Source of the DNA: Caecibacteroides pullorum
GTDB lineage: Bacteria > Bacteroidota > Bacteroidia > Bacteroidales > Bacteroidaceae
Direction of reading: 5' to 3'
Assembly (NCBI RefSeq): GCF_019239235.1
Contig: NZ_JAAZTS010000003.1
Location: forward strand, 62,001 to 126,000
Length of the DNA: 64,000 nt
Every line of letters begins with the position of its first letter. The stretch's first letter is position 1. This document shows, piece by piece, positions 18,001-27,876 of this stretch. The notes beneath the pieces were generated by a model that was given only the letters and a program-made list of their open reading frames with translations, ran no database searches and had not been told where the DNA came from. A program made the position numbers and the translations under genes.

Positions 18001-18577
18001 GAACGAGGTGAACGTGAAGGAAATCAAATTTGTCGATGGAGCCGCCGGCGTACTGGTGAAGAAAGTGAAGTGCGACTTCAAGAAGCTGGGTCCGAAGTTC
18101 GGCAAGCAGATGAAGGCCGTGGCTGCCTCTGTAGCAGAAATGTCACAGGAAGCTATCGCCGAGCTGGAAAAGAACGGCCGCTACACCTTCAAATTGGACG
18201 GTGCGGAGGCTGTAGTCGAGGCTGCCGACGTGGAAATTTTCAGTGAAGACATCCCCGGCTGGCTGGTGGCTAACGAAGGCCGACTGACTGTGGCACTGGA
18301 AGTTACCGTTACCGAAGATCTGCGTCGTGAAGGTGTGGCCCGCGAGCTGGTGAACCGCATCCAGAACATCCGCAAGTCCAGTGGCTTTGAAATTACCGAC
18401 AAAATAAATATTACATTGTCTAAAAATACGCAGACAGATGATGCGGTAAACGAATATAAAGACTATATTTGCAACCAAGTTCTGGCAACCTCACTTATGT
18501 TAGTTGATGAAGTACAAGAAGGTACCGAATTGAACTTCGATGACTTCTCGCTCTTTGTGAAGGTTGAAAAGAACTGA
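15089..18577 (+). CDS. ileS: Isoleucyl-tRNA synthetase
   Basis: Charges tRNA-Ile. It is 1162 residues from the ATG at 15089 (GKFAEHSKFNLSEINKEVL); an upstream in-frame ATG at 15032 adds only a basic tail and is disfavoured. Class I signatures are PSANGMPGIHHVMARTIKD (HIGH equivalent GIHH) and GNKMSKRLGNAVDPF (KMSKS loop near residue 710). The large insertion between them is the CP1 editing domain. The length and the C-terminal extension without an obvious zinc knuckle resemble the long eukaryotic-like IleRS class rather than the 940-residue E. coli type. It heads an operon with the DksA-like gene, lspA and two more. Confidence 0.97.
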   Translation: MGKFAEHSKFNLSEINKEVLKKWDENQVFAKSMTEREGCPSFVFFEGPPSANGMPGIHHVMARTIKDIFCRYKTMKGFQVKRKAGWDTHGLPVELGVEKALGITKEDIGKTISVADYNAACRKDVMKFTKEWEDLTHKMGYWVDMKDPYITYDNRYIETLWWLLKQLYKKGLLYKGYTIQPYSPAAGTGLSSHELNQPGCYRDVKDLTVVGQFKMKNPKPEMAEWGTPYFIAWTTTPWTLPSNTALCVGPKIDYVAVQTYNGYTGEKMTVVLAKALLYTHFNKKAEDVALEDYKPGDKLIPFKVVGEYKGTDLVGMEYEQLIPWVKPTELDNEGNWQEASAKAFRVIPGDYVTTEDGTGIVHIAPTFGADDANVARAAGIPSLFMINKRGETRPMVDLTGKFYLLDELDEKFVAQCVDTEAYKEYQGRWVKNAYDPQFTVDGKYDEKAAQAAESLDFYICMMMKATNQAFKIEKHVHNYPHCWRTDKPVLYYPLDSWFIRSTACKERMMELNKTINWKPESTGTGRFGKWLENLNDWNLSRSRYWGTPLPIWRTEDGTEEKCIESVEELYNEIEKSVAAGLMTGNPYKDKGFVPGEYTKENYDKIDLHRPYVDDIILVSKDGKPMKRETDLIDVWFDSGSMPYAQIHYPFENKELLDSHQVYPADFIAEGVDQTRGWFFTLHAIATMVFDSVSYKAVISNGLVLDKNGNKMSKRLGNAVDPFSTIEKYGSDPLRWYMITNSSPWDNLKFDVEGVEEVRRKFFGTLYNTYSFFALYANVDGFEYKEADVSMEKRPEIDRWILSLLNTLVKNVDACYNDYEPTKAGRLISDFVNDNLSNWYVRLNRKRFWGGGMTEDKLSAYQTLYTCLETVAKLMAPIAPFYADMLYSDLIAVTGRDQVVSVHLAQFPVCDETLVNTELEARMQVAQDITSMVLALRRKVNIKVRQPLQCIMIPVVDEEQRAHIEAVKTLIMNEVNVKEIKFVDGAAGVLVKKVKCDFKKLGPKFGKQMKAVAASVAEMSQEAIAELEKNGRYTFKLDGAEAVVEAADVEIFSEDIPGWLVANEGRLTVALEVTVTEDLRREGVARELVNRIQNIRKSSGFEITDKINITLSKNTQTDDAVNEYKDYICNQVLATSLMLVDEVQEGTELNFDDFSLFVKVEKN

Positions 18578-18630
18578 TAGAGATTGGAAAAGATAATTTA
18601 ATACCGAAACAAACTAAACACATTACAATT

Positions 18631-19011
18631 ATGGCAGAAAAGACAAGATACTCAGATGCAGAATTGGAAGAGTTTCGCGCCATTATTTTGGAAAAGTTGG
18701 AGTTGGCGCAACGTGACTACGATTTGCTGAAAGCCAGTCTGACCGGAGCCGACGGCAATGATACAGATGATACGTCTCCTACATATAAGGTATTGGAAGA
18801 AGGGGCCAATACGTTGTCCAAGGAAGAGACTACTCGCTTGGCTCAACGCCAGCTGAAGTTTATCCAAGGACTTCAGGCTGCTTTGGTGCGTATTGAAAAC
18901 AAAACTTATGGTATTTGCCGTGAGACTGGTAAACTGATACCGAAGGAACGCCTGCGTGCCGTTCCTCATGCTACTTTGAGCATCGAAGCTAAGAATAGCG
19001 GTAAAAAGTAA
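18631..19011 (+). CDS. DksA/TraR-family protein lacking most zinc Cys
   Basis: 126 residues. A coiled coil spans about residues 8-80, with a conserved acidic tip (NDTDDTSPTYKVLEEGA) like that which DksA inserts into the RNA polymerase secondary channel. The C-terminal zinc-finger region keeps the family pattern YGICRETGKLIPKERLRAVPH but only the first of the four zinc Cys; the others are Thr, Ser and Ala (ATLSIEAK). This short, Cys-poor form is familiar from Bacteroidota. It is predicted to modulate RNA polymerase. It lies 53 bases after ileS and upstream of lspA. Confidence 0.85.
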   Translation: MAEKTRYSDAELEEFRAIILEKLELAQRDYDLLKASLTGADGNDTDDTSPTYKVLEEGANTLSKEETTRLAQRQLKFIQGLQAALVRIENKTYGICRETGKLIPKERLRAVPHATLSIEAKNSGKK

Positions 19012-19097
19012 TTTGAAACATTAACAGGCTATGGGCTGCGCAAGGATCTGTGTCTTTGTGCTCCTATAGCTTGTGCTTTTTTGGAATGCATAAGGGA

Positions 19098-19772
19098 ATG
19101 AAGAGCTTTTGGACAAAAGGGCGGATAGCTTTGTTTGTGATATTCTCGGTATTGTTGGTAGACCAGTTGATAAAAGTGGCTGTAAAGACGGGAATGTATT
19201 GGCATGATAGTATTAATGCTATCGGCTGGCTATACGACAAATTGGGCATTCAAGCCGAACCTCCTACATGGTTTTATATATTCTTTACAGAAAACAACGG
19301 AATGGCTTTTGGAATGGAGATTGTCGGAAAGTTATTCTTGACTTCATTTCGCATTGTTGCAGTAGCTGTTATCGGGTGGTTCCTTTATAAATTTGTACAG
19401 CATAAGATGAAGACTGGCTTCATTGTATGTGTGTCATTGGTTTTGACGGGAGCCTTAGGCAATATTGTTGACAGTGTATTTTACGGCGTACTGTTTAGCG
19501 AAAGTACCAGTTACCAACTGGCTTCATTTCTGCCAGAGGGAGGAGGATATGCTCCTTTGTTTTACGGCAAGGTAGTAGATATGTTTTATTTCCCTATTAT
19601 CGAAGCTAATTGGCCTTTATGGATGCCTTTTGTCGGGGGAGATCATTTTATTTTTTTCAGTCCGATATTTAATTTCGCGGATGCTGCAATCAGTTGTGGC
19701 ATTGTCGCCTTGTTGCTGTTCTATAGCAAATATTTGAATGAAGCTTATCATGAAGTGACAAAGAAAGGATGA
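19098..19772 (+). CDS. lspA: Lipoprotein signal peptidase (signal peptidase II)
   Basis: Cleaves the signal peptide of prolipoproteins after diacylglyceryl modification. It is 224 residues from the ATG at 19098; the ATG at 19086 adds MHKG. Four membrane segments are visible (IALFVIFSVLLVDQLIKVAV, FRIVAVAVIGWFLY, TGFIVCVSLVLTGALGNIV, ISCGIVALLLFY), and the two catalytic Asp lie in GNIVDSVFYG and FNFADAAISCG. An insertion of roughly 50 residues (PEGGGYAPLFYGKVVDMF) precedes the second, typical of Bacteroidota LspA. Its stop overlaps the next start (ATGA), and that gene encodes a lipoprotein. Confidence 0.94.
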   Translation: MKSFWTKGRIALFVIFSVLLVDQLIKVAVKTGMYWHDSINAIGWLYDKLGIQAEPPTWFYIFFTENNGMAFGMEIVGKLFLTSFRIVAVAVIGWFLYKFVQHKMKTGFIVCVSLVLTGALGNIVDSVFYGVLFSESTSYQLASFLPEGGGYAPLFYGKVVDMFYFPIIEANWPLWMPFVGGDHFIFFSPIFNFADAAISCGIVALLLFYSKYLNEAYHEVTKKG

Positions 19773-20752
19773 AACGTAGCAATCAAATTCAACGGTATGG
19801 TCTGTTCGTTTTCTTAGTCTGGACATTATTTGCGTGTCAGGTAAAACGTCCTGAAACGGTATTGTCGGATAAACAAATGGAGGACGTACTTTATGACTAT
19901 CATATAGCCAAAGCATTGGGTGAAGCATTATCTTATAATGAGAATTATAAGCGTGTACTTTACGTCGAGTCTGTTTACAAGAAATACGGAATAACAGAAG
20001 CACAATTTGATTCATCAATGGTTTGGTATGCTAGAAATCCAGAAGTCTTAAGTAAGATTTATGAAAATATCAATGCACGGCTGAAAGCAGAAAAAGCAAC
20101 TGTTGAGGATTTGTTGGCTTTGCGTGAAGGTAAGCCTCAAACTTCAGCTCCCGGTGATAGTGTGGATGTCTGGTTTGGACAGGAGCTTTATCGGTTGTCA
20201 GGGATGCCGTTGAATAATAAAGTGACCTTTTCGCTGCCTGCAGACAGTAACTTTTTCGGTCGTGATACGTTACGTTGGAATATCCGTTTTCTGTATCCTG
20301 ACAAGGAGTTTGATAGTATTTCTGCTCCTATCATGGCCATGTCCCTACATTATAAAAATGATAGTGTAATTAGTGCTTTTCGTAAGATTTTCACTACGGG
20401 TGATTATTCTATATCTTTACAAAGCGACACGATGGGAGAACTTAAAGAAGTGAACGGTTTTGTCTACTATTCTAGTTCGGAGAAAAAGTCTTTGTTGCTT
20501 GATAAGATTTCTCTCATGCGTTATCATAGTGCCGATTCTGTAGCTGTTGCAGTAACAGATACTTTGAAAGCTGCTGAAAAGGATACTTTGAATGTGAAAA
20601 AGGAACCGGAGAATATAGATAAGGACAGCTTGGAGTCGGATAAGAAAGAACTGAATACTATACCTCGCATGCGACCTAAACCATCGTCTACGTTGGTTCA
20701 ACCACAAAAACAGGAAGCTCGTCCTCGTTTGCAAAAAAGAAGGGTAAATTAG
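19769..20752 (+). CDS. DUF4296 lipoprotein
   Basis: 327 residues. The N-terminus has a lipoprotein signal ending LFACQVKRPE. A DUF4296-type domain follows (about residues 30-115) with LSDKQMEDVLYDYHIAKALGEAL and AQFDSSMVWYARNPEVLSKIYENI. The middle is probably beta-rich and the C-terminal third is low complexity, with repeated DTLKAAEKDTLNVKKEPEN and a Pro/Lys-rich tail. It overlaps lspA by four bases, so it is translationally coupled to the peptidase that would process it. Molecular function unknown. Confidence 0.88.
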   Translation: MKRSNQIQRYGLFVFLVWTLFACQVKRPETVLSDKQMEDVLYDYHIAKALGEALSYNENYKRVLYVESVYKKYGITEAQFDSSMVWYARNPEVLSKIYENINARLKAEKATVEDLLALREGKPQTSAPGDSVDVWFGQELYRLSGMPLNNKVTFSLPADSNFFGRDTLRWNIRFLYPDKEFDSISAPIMAMSLHYKNDSVISAFRKIFTTGDYSISLQSDTMGELKEVNGFVYYSSSEKKSLLLDKISLMRYHSADSVAVAVTDTLKAAEKDTLNVKKEPENIDKDSLESDKKELNTIPRMRPKPSSTLVQPQKQEARPRLQKRRVN

Positions 20753-20767
20753 GCTGAAAGGATTTGA

Positions 20768-21097
20768 ATGATGAAACGGTATGCTTCTCATTACCTGTAT
20801 TTACCAGGATATGGCTTTTTGTGGCATTATGTTGTGCAGATGCACGAAAATTGTGTGGAAGCTCTTTTCCCCATGTCTGACGAAATAGAAAGTACAGAAT
20901 GGCAACCGGGGGTTATTGCTTTAGTTCCTTTGGAGGCAGATGTATCTGCGCTTTCGTTCAATTCTAAGGATATTCTTTCTGAAGTTCCTGTAGAAGTTGT
21001 GGAGCGTATGTCGTGTTTGGTGCCTGTCCTTTTGTTTCCTTTTGATTTTACAAGGATGGAGCCTGTCTCCGAAACTCGGCACAAACTACTGCAGTAG
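20768..21097 (+). CDS. Conserved small protein of unknown function
   Basis: 109 residues with no signal peptide or recognised domain. A hydrophobic aromatic N-terminus (YASHYLYLPGYGFLWHYVVQ) and a strand-rich middle (GVIALVPLEADVSALSF) are visible. It follows the DUF4296 gene by 15 bases and is the last gene of the ileS operon. Its final 50 bases overlap the 3' end of the convergent methyltransferase gene. I keep it because of operon spacing and codon use; either ATG at 20768 or 20771 could be the start. Confidence 0.65.
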   Translation: MMKRYASHYLYLPGYGFLWHYVVQMHENCVEALFPMSDEIESTEWQPGVIALVPLEADVSALSFNSKDILSEVPVEVVERMSCLVPVLLFPFDFTRMEPVSETRHKLLQ

Positions 21098-21821
21098 CGA
21101 TGGCTACGTTGAGCGATTCCGAAGTTTCCCGTCCGGTCGGATAATTAGGGATATAGAGCCGACGGTTGATCAGGCTGCCTACTTCCGGACTGATACCGTT
21201 CCCCTCGTTGCCCATCACGATCAGACCGTTTTTCGAAAGCTTTTCTCCGTACATGTTCTCTCCATCCAGAAAGGTTCCGTATACTGGTATGTCCGTTTCT
21301 AAGTTTCGTATCAGGTCAGGCAGGGGAGTGTAGTGTATTCTTACATGTGCAATGCCCCCCATAGTGGCCTGCATAGCTTTAGGATTGTAGATGTCTGCCG
21401 TTTGGGGTGAGCAGAATACGTCCTCAATACCAAACCAGTCGGCCAGGCGTATGATGGTCCCCAGATTTCCAGGATCCTGTATGTCATCCAGAGCCAGGCA
21501 TAGAGAATGGCCGATAACCGACGGATCTGTCGGATATTCCGGTTGGTCGAATACAGCTAGTACTTGTTGCGGTGTTTTTAGCAGGCTGGCACGTGACAGC
21601 TCTTCTTCGTTTACTATCAATGTTTCACCAACATCGTTTAGTTGTAGTTCTTTATTGTTTATGAACCATTTGTCTGTTGCAGCCAGTAATCTGCAATGAA
21701 AATGTCCCAATAAATCTCCTACGAGTTTGTGACCCTCAGCTAAAAATGCCTTTTCTGTTTTTCGGTTCTTTTTGAGTTCCAGGGAATGGATATATTTAAT
21801 TTTGTTTTTGCTCAGTGCCAT
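21048..21821 (-). CDS. TrmH-family (SPOUT) RNA 2'-O-methyltransferase
   Basis: 257 residues. An N-terminal RNA-binding segment (KIKYIHSLELKKNRKTEKAFLAEGHKLV) precedes the SPOUT catalytic knot. Its motifs are LALDDIQDPGNLGTIIRLADWFG (motif 1, with the invariant N and R), VMGNEGNGIS (motif 2) and IPNYPTGRETSESLNVAIA (motif 3, with the SESLNV loop that binds SAM). The target is some 2'-O-methylated rRNA or tRNA position, not definable from sequence. It is transcribed divergently from tamL across a spacer holding a dyad-rich array. Confidence 0.92.
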   Translation of the reverse strand: MALSKNKIKYIHSLELKKNRKTEKAFLAEGHKLVGDLLGHFHCRLLAATDKWFINNKELQLNDVGETLIVNEEELSRASLLKTPQQVLAVFDQPEYPTDPSVIGHSLCLALDDIQDPGNLGTIIRLADWFGIEDVFCSPQTADIYNPKAMQATMGGIAHVRIHYTPLPDLIRNLETDIPVYGTFLDGENMYGEKLSKNGLIVMGNEGNGISPEVGSLINRRLYIPNYPTGRETSESLNVAIATAVVCAEFRRQAPSL

Positions 21822-21843
21822 ATTCCGCTTCTTTATCTTTTTC

Positions 21844-21876
21844 GCAAATGTACGTCATTATTTTCAGATAATCAAA
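21844..21876 (-). promoter_or_regulatory. Promoter of the TrmH-family gene
   Basis: On the minus strand: TTTG (21876-21873), a 21-base spacer, TACATTTG (21851-21844). The leader would be about 15-20 bases. Confidence 0.5.
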
Positions 21877-21938
21877 ACAATGTGCATCGTGAAGATATAA
21901 GTCGTATGTGCTGTTTTCAGGCCTTGTTTTGTAAACAT

Positions 21939-22012
21939 GGACTTTAGCTCCGTAAAGTGGCACTTTAGCGCGCTAAAGAGGGACTTTACGAAGCTGAAGT
22001 AGTACTTTATTT
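21939..22012. repeat. Dyad-rich 21-bp tandem array between divergent promoters
   Basis: Units start at 21939 (20 bp), 21959 (21 bp), 21980 (21 bp) and a partial one at 22001. Each begins with a G-rich pair and ACTTTA and most end TAAAG or GAAGT. The second unit contains a perfect 16-bp palindrome, CTTTAGCGCGCTAAAG (21963-21978); the first is ACTTTA-N6-TAAAGT. The array lies between the trmH and tamL promoters and overlaps neither. Confidence 0.8.
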
Positions 22013-22062
22013 TCTGGAACAAAAGATGGTATTCGGATGATGCTCTTTGGGGCCCATTTGTT

Positions 22063-22092
22063 TTTGCAAACCGAAAAAATAAGGTATATTTG
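22063..22092 (+). promoter_or_regulatory. Promoter of tamL
   Basis: TTTG at 22063-22066, 18-base spacer, TATATTTG at 22085-22092: a near-perfect Bacteroides promoter. Start near 22098, about 20 bases before the ATG at 22118. Confidence 0.65.
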
Positions 22093-22117
22093 TCGCAGTT
22101 TATATGTGTGTGCTGAT

Positions 22118-24427
22118 ATGAAGAAAGGCTTGTATTGTGTAATATCCGTTCTCGCTTTGTTGCTGTCGGTCTCTTGTTCATCTACTAAGTATGTGCCCGA
22201 TGGCTCTTATTTGCTGGACGAAGTGAGTATACATACGGATAATAAAGAGGTAAAGCCTTCCAGTCTTTCCATGTATGTACGACAGAATCCTAATGCCAAA
22301 TGGTTTAGTTTGTTCAAGACTCAGCTGTATGTCTATAATTGGTCGGGTGCCGACAGTACTCGGTGGATAAACCGAGTGTTGCGTAAGGTTGGGGATGCTC
22401 CTGTGATTTATCGGAAAGAAGATGCGGATCGTACTCGTGAAGAGATGACCAAAGCAGTTCAGAATATGGGCTATATGGGAGCTTCTGTTGAGACGGAATG
22501 TCATGTGAAAAAGAAAAAGATACGGCTTGTCTATAACGTGGCTACAGGAAAACCGTACATTGTGAGAACTATCCGTTATGATATTCCCGATGACAATATT
22601 CGCAATTTGATGCAGCTCGATTCGGCGGGTACCTATTTATCTGAAGGTATGCGTTTTGATGTGAATCAGCTGGATGCCGAGCGGCAACGTATTACAAATA
22701 ATTTGTTAGGGAATGGTTATTATAAATTCAATAAGGATTTTCTTTCTTATACTGCTGATACTGCACGCAATACTTATCTTGTGGATTTGACTCTTCACCT
22801 TTTGCCTTACAGGCAGCGGGGAGGAACGGGAAGCCAGCAGCATCGTCAATATACGATCGGAAAAGTAGGTTTTGTGACTGATTACAATGTGTTGCAGTCT
22901 TCCGCTAATAGTATTGAAGTGAATGATTCTCTTCATTACAACGGTCTATCGTTTTATTATAAGGATAAGTTATATCTGAGGCCTCAACTTTTGGAGAATA
23001 ATCTTCATATTTTGCCGGGTGATTTATATGATGAACGGAAGGTTCAGCGCACCTATTCTAATTTTGGTCGTTTGCAGGCATTGAAATATACCAATATCCG
23101 TTTTGTCGAAGAACGTGAGGACAGTACTCGTTTGGATGCCTATATTATGTTGACCAAAAGCAAACACAAGTCTGTTTCATTCGAACTTGAAGGTACAAAT
23201 TCAGCGGGTGATCTGGGTGCAGCGGCAGCAGTGTCTTTCCAGCATCGTAACTTGTTCAGAGGTTCCGAAGCTTTGATGCTTCGTTTTCGTGGAGCCTATG
23301 AGGCTATTTCACCCTTGAAAAGTGGATATAATCAAGAAAATTATATGGAACTGGGGGCTGAAGCGACAATCAATTTCCCTCGTTTCATGTTCCCTTTTTT
23401 AAGCAGAGATTTTAGACGTACAATTAGGGCAACTACTGAATTTGGATTGCAATACAATTATCAGATGCGTCCAGAATTCACTCGTATTGTGGCATCAGGT
23501 AGTTGGAGCTATCGCTGGGGAATGCAACGTCAGCGTTCGCAACATCGTATAGATTTGCTTGACATCAATTACTTATATATGCCATGGATCGATCCTGCTT
23601 TTCGTGAAATCTATCTTGACAAGGAGCAGAATTATATATTGGCTTATAATTATGAAGACCGTTTTATTGTTCGTTCGGGTTATAGCTATACTTATAACAG
23701 TGCTGGCCAGGCATTGATGAATAATGCATTGTTGGGCAATTCTTATTCTGTGCGTATCAATATAGAATCTGCAGGTTCTTTACTGTATGGCTTGGCCAAG
23801 CTGACAGGGATGAAAAAAAATGAGTCAGGTGAATATACATTGTTAAATATTCCTTTTGCTCAATACATAAAAGGAGATATCGATTATGCGAAGAATTTTG
23901 TAATAGACAATCGTAATTCGTTAGCATTTCATGTAGGTGGAGGTATTGCCGTCCCTTATGGAAATGCGAGTGTTGTTCCATTTGAAAAACGATATTTTTC
24001 TGGAGGAGCTAATAGCGTACGTGGATGGTCTGTTCGAGAACTGGGGCCTGGTTCCTATGTTGGCGATAGAAACAATTTCTTAAATCAGTCGGGAGATATC
24101 AAACTGGATGCCAGTGTGGAATATCGTACGCATCTTTTTTGGAAACTGCATGGGGCATTGTTTGTTGATGCTGGCAATATTTGGACTTTGCATGAATATG
24201 AAAGCCAGCCGGGGGGACAATTTAAATTTAATACTTTTTACAAGCAGATAGCTGTCGCTTATGGTATGGGAATCCGTTTGGATCTGGATTTTTTCGTTTT
24301 ACGTTTTGATGCTGGTATGAAGGCTATCAATCCTGTTTACGAAAGTGGGCGGAATCGTTATCCTATTGTTCATCCAGATTTCAGTCGTGATTTTGCTTTT
24401 CACTTTGCGGTAGGTTATCCATTTTAA
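22118..24427 (+). CDS. tamL: TamL-type lipid-anchored Omp85/BamA-superfamily protein
   Basis: 769 residues from the ATG at 22118, which yields a lipoprotein signal (VISVLALLLSVSCSS). POTRA-like segments follow (VSIHTDNKEVKPSSL and MGYMGASVETECHVKKKKI, then TIGKVGFVTDYNVLQ), and the C-terminal half is a 16-strand barrel of the bacterial surface antigen family, with the conserved RYFSGGANSVRGWSVRELGPG motif and a terminal aromatic residue (VGYPF). A lipid-anchored TamA-like protein is the Bacteroidota form called TamL, thought to act with TamB in outer-membrane assembly. No tamB is in the window. It is followed by the M23 gene after 22 bases. Confidence 0.88.
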   Translation: MKKGLYCVISVLALLLSVSCSSTKYVPDGSYLLDEVSIHTDNKEVKPSSLSMYVRQNPNAKWFSLFKTQLYVYNWSGADSTRWINRVLRKVGDAPVIYRKEDADRTREEMTKAVQNMGYMGASVETECHVKKKKIRLVYNVATGKPYIVRTIRYDIPDDNIRNLMQLDSAGTYLSEGMRFDVNQLDAERQRITNNLLGNGYYKFNKDFLSYTADTARNTYLVDLTLHLLPYRQRGGTGSQQHRQYTIGKVGFVTDYNVLQSSANSIEVNDSLHYNGLSFYYKDKLYLRPQLLENNLHILPGDLYDERKVQRTYSNFGRLQALKYTNIRFVEEREDSTRLDAYIMLTKSKHKSVSFELEGTNSAGDLGAAAAVSFQHRNLFRGSEALMLRFRGAYEAISPLKSGYNQENYMELGAEATINFPRFMFPFLSRDFRRTIRATTEFGLQYNYQMRPEFTRIVASGSWSYRWGMQRQRSQHRIDLLDINYLYMPWIDPAFREIYLDKEQNYILAYNYEDRFIVRSGYSYTYNSAGQALMNNALLGNSYSVRINIESAGSLLYGLAKLTGMKKNESGEYTLLNIPFAQYIKGDIDYAKNFVIDNRNSLAFHVGGGIAVPYGNASVVPFEKRYFSGGANSVRGWSVRELGPGSYVGDRNNFLNQSGDIKLDASVEYRTHLFWKLHGALFVDAGNIWTLHEYESQPGGQFKFNTFYKQIAVAYGMGIRLDLDFFVLRFDAGMKAINPVYESGRNRYPIVHPDFSRDFAFHFAVGYPF

Positions 24428-24449
24428 ACAAATAAATATGAGACGATAA

Positions 24450-26120
<1,671 letters not shown>

Positions 26121-26154
26121 ATACTTAATATTCAAATAATAAAAATTATCGATT

Positions 26155-27798
26155 ATGAAGATTAGAAGATTGACCCTTGCTGTCGTTTGTATGGCAGCAG
26201 CCGTAGCTGATACACTGGCTTGTACCAATCTTATTGTGGGCAAGAACGTGTCGGCCGACGGTTCGACCATCATTTCCTATTCGGCCGATTCCTATTCGCT
26301 GTTCGGCGAGTTGTATCACTACCCTGCTGGCATGCACAAGAAGGGAACGATGATCAATGTTTATGAGTGGGATACGGGTAAGTACCTGGGACAGATAGAA
26401 CAGGCTCGTCAAACCTATAATGTAGTGGGCAACATGAACGAATTTCAGCTGACGATTGGAGAGACCACTTTCGGCGGGCGTCCTGAGTTGGTGGACACGA
26501 CAGGTGTTATCGACTATGGTAGCTTGATTTACCTGGGCTTGCAACGTTCGCGTACGGCACGTGAGGCTATCAAGGTGATGACCGAGCTGGTGCAGGAGTA
26601 TGGCTATTATAGCAGTGGCGAATCTTTTACCATTGCCGACCCCAATGAAGTGTGGATTATGGAGATGATAGGCAAGGGGCCCGGCGTACGTGGTGCCGTG
26701 TGGGTGGCTGTTCGTGTGCCGGACGACTGTATCTCGGCTCATGCCAACCAGAGCCGTATCCATCAGTTCGACATGAACGACAAGGAAAACTGCATGTATT
26801 CGCCTGATGTCATTTCCTTTGCCCGCGAGAAGGGCTACTTCAATGGGGTGAATAAGGACTTCAGCTTCTCCAAGGCCTATGCACCTCTTGATTTTGGTGC
26901 ACGCCGCTATTGCGAGGCTCGCGTGTGGAGCTACTTCAATATGTTTACCGACCGTGGCGAAGAGTTTCTGCCCTATATCCAGGGTACGACCGATGAGCCG
27001 ATGCCTCTTTATATAAAACCTAACCGCAAAATTTCCGTGCAAGATGTGAAGAACGCCATGCGCGACCACTACGAAGGCACGGCACTCGACATCACAAAGG
27101 ATTTTGGTGCTGGTCCTTATCATACTCCCTACCGGCTCTCACCACTGGAGTTTGAAGTGAACGGACAGAAATACTTTAACGAGCGTCCCATCTCCACCCA
27201 GCAGAGCGGCTTCGTGTTCGTGGCACAGATGCGCGAGAACCTGCCCGATGCCGTAGGTGGCGTGCTGTGGTTCGGCCTGGACGATGCCAACATGACGGTG
27301 TTCACGCCTGTCTATTGCTGCGCTACTCGTGTACCTGAGTGCTACACACGTGTAGACGGTGCCGACTACATCACCTTCTCCTGGAAGTCTTCTTTCTGGA
27401 TATACAACTGGGTGGCCAACATGGTATATCCGCGCTATGATCTGATGATGGATGATGTGCGGGCTGTGCAGAACGAAATTGAGACTACCTTCAACCAGGC
27501 ACAGGAAGGTATCGAAGCTGTTGCTGTGAAACTGCTGGAAACCGATCCTGCCAAAGCCAAGGAATTCTTGACGAACTACACCGTGATGACGGCTCAGAGC
27601 ACACACGACGCTTGGAAACGCCTTGGTGAATTCTTGATTGTTAAATATAATGACGGTGTGGTGAAGCGCGTAAAGGACGGTAAGTTTGAACGTAATTCCA
27701 TCGGTCAACCGGCCGGTGTCATCCGTCCAGGCTATCCGAAAGAGTTTCTTGAAGAATATGTGAAACAAACAGGAGACCGATATAAAATTCCTGAATAA
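26155..27798 (+). CDS. Secreted C69-family dipeptidase
   Basis: 547 residues. The signal peptide ends DTLA and the next residue is Cys23 (CTNLIVGKNVSADGSTII). In C69 peptidases the N-terminal nucleophile Cys is exposed by processing, so signal-peptide cleavage itself would activate this enzyme. Further family segments include PNEVWIMEMIGKGPGVRGAVW, the HANQSRIHQFD region and WFGLDDANMTVFTPVYC. It is predicted to hydrolyse dipeptides in the periplasm or at the cell surface. It lies 34 bases after the M23 gene, giving a small envelope-peptidase group. Confidence 0.92.
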   Translation: MKIRRLTLAVVCMAAAVADTLACTNLIVGKNVSADGSTIISYSADSYSLFGELYHYPAGMHKKGTMINVYEWDTGKYLGQIEQARQTYNVVGNMNEFQLTIGETTFGGRPELVDTTGVIDYGSLIYLGLQRSRTAREAIKVMTELVQEYGYYSSGESFTIADPNEVWIMEMIGKGPGVRGAVWVAVRVPDDCISAHANQSRIHQFDMNDKENCMYSPDVISFAREKGYFNGVNKDFSFSKAYAPLDFGARRYCEARVWSYFNMFTDRGEEFLPYIQGTTDEPMPLYIKPNRKISVQDVKNAMRDHYEGTALDITKDFGAGPYHTPYRLSPLEFEVNGQKYFNERPISTQQSGFVFVAQMRENLPDAVGGVLWFGLDDANMTVFTPVYCCATRVPECYTRVDGADYITFSWKSSFWIYNWVANMVYPRYDLMMDDVRAVQNEIETTFNQAQEGIEAVAVKLLETDPAKAKEFLTNYTVMTAQSTHDAWKRLGEFLIVKYNDGVVKRVKDGKFERNSIGQPAGVIRPGYPKEFLEEYVKQTGDRYKIPE

Positions 27799-27829
27799 TT
27801 TGTTTCTTCATTTTATCTGATTATCTTTG
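27799..27829 (+). promoter_or_regulatory. Promoter of the phosphohexomutase gene
   Basis: TTTG (27799-27802), exactly 19 bases, TATCTTTG (27822-27829): an exact match to the Bacteroides consensus. The leader is about 40 bases. Confidence 0.75.
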
Positions 27830-27876
27830 TCGGACAGTAAAACAGATAATGTATTAACCTATAAAATAATAGATTT

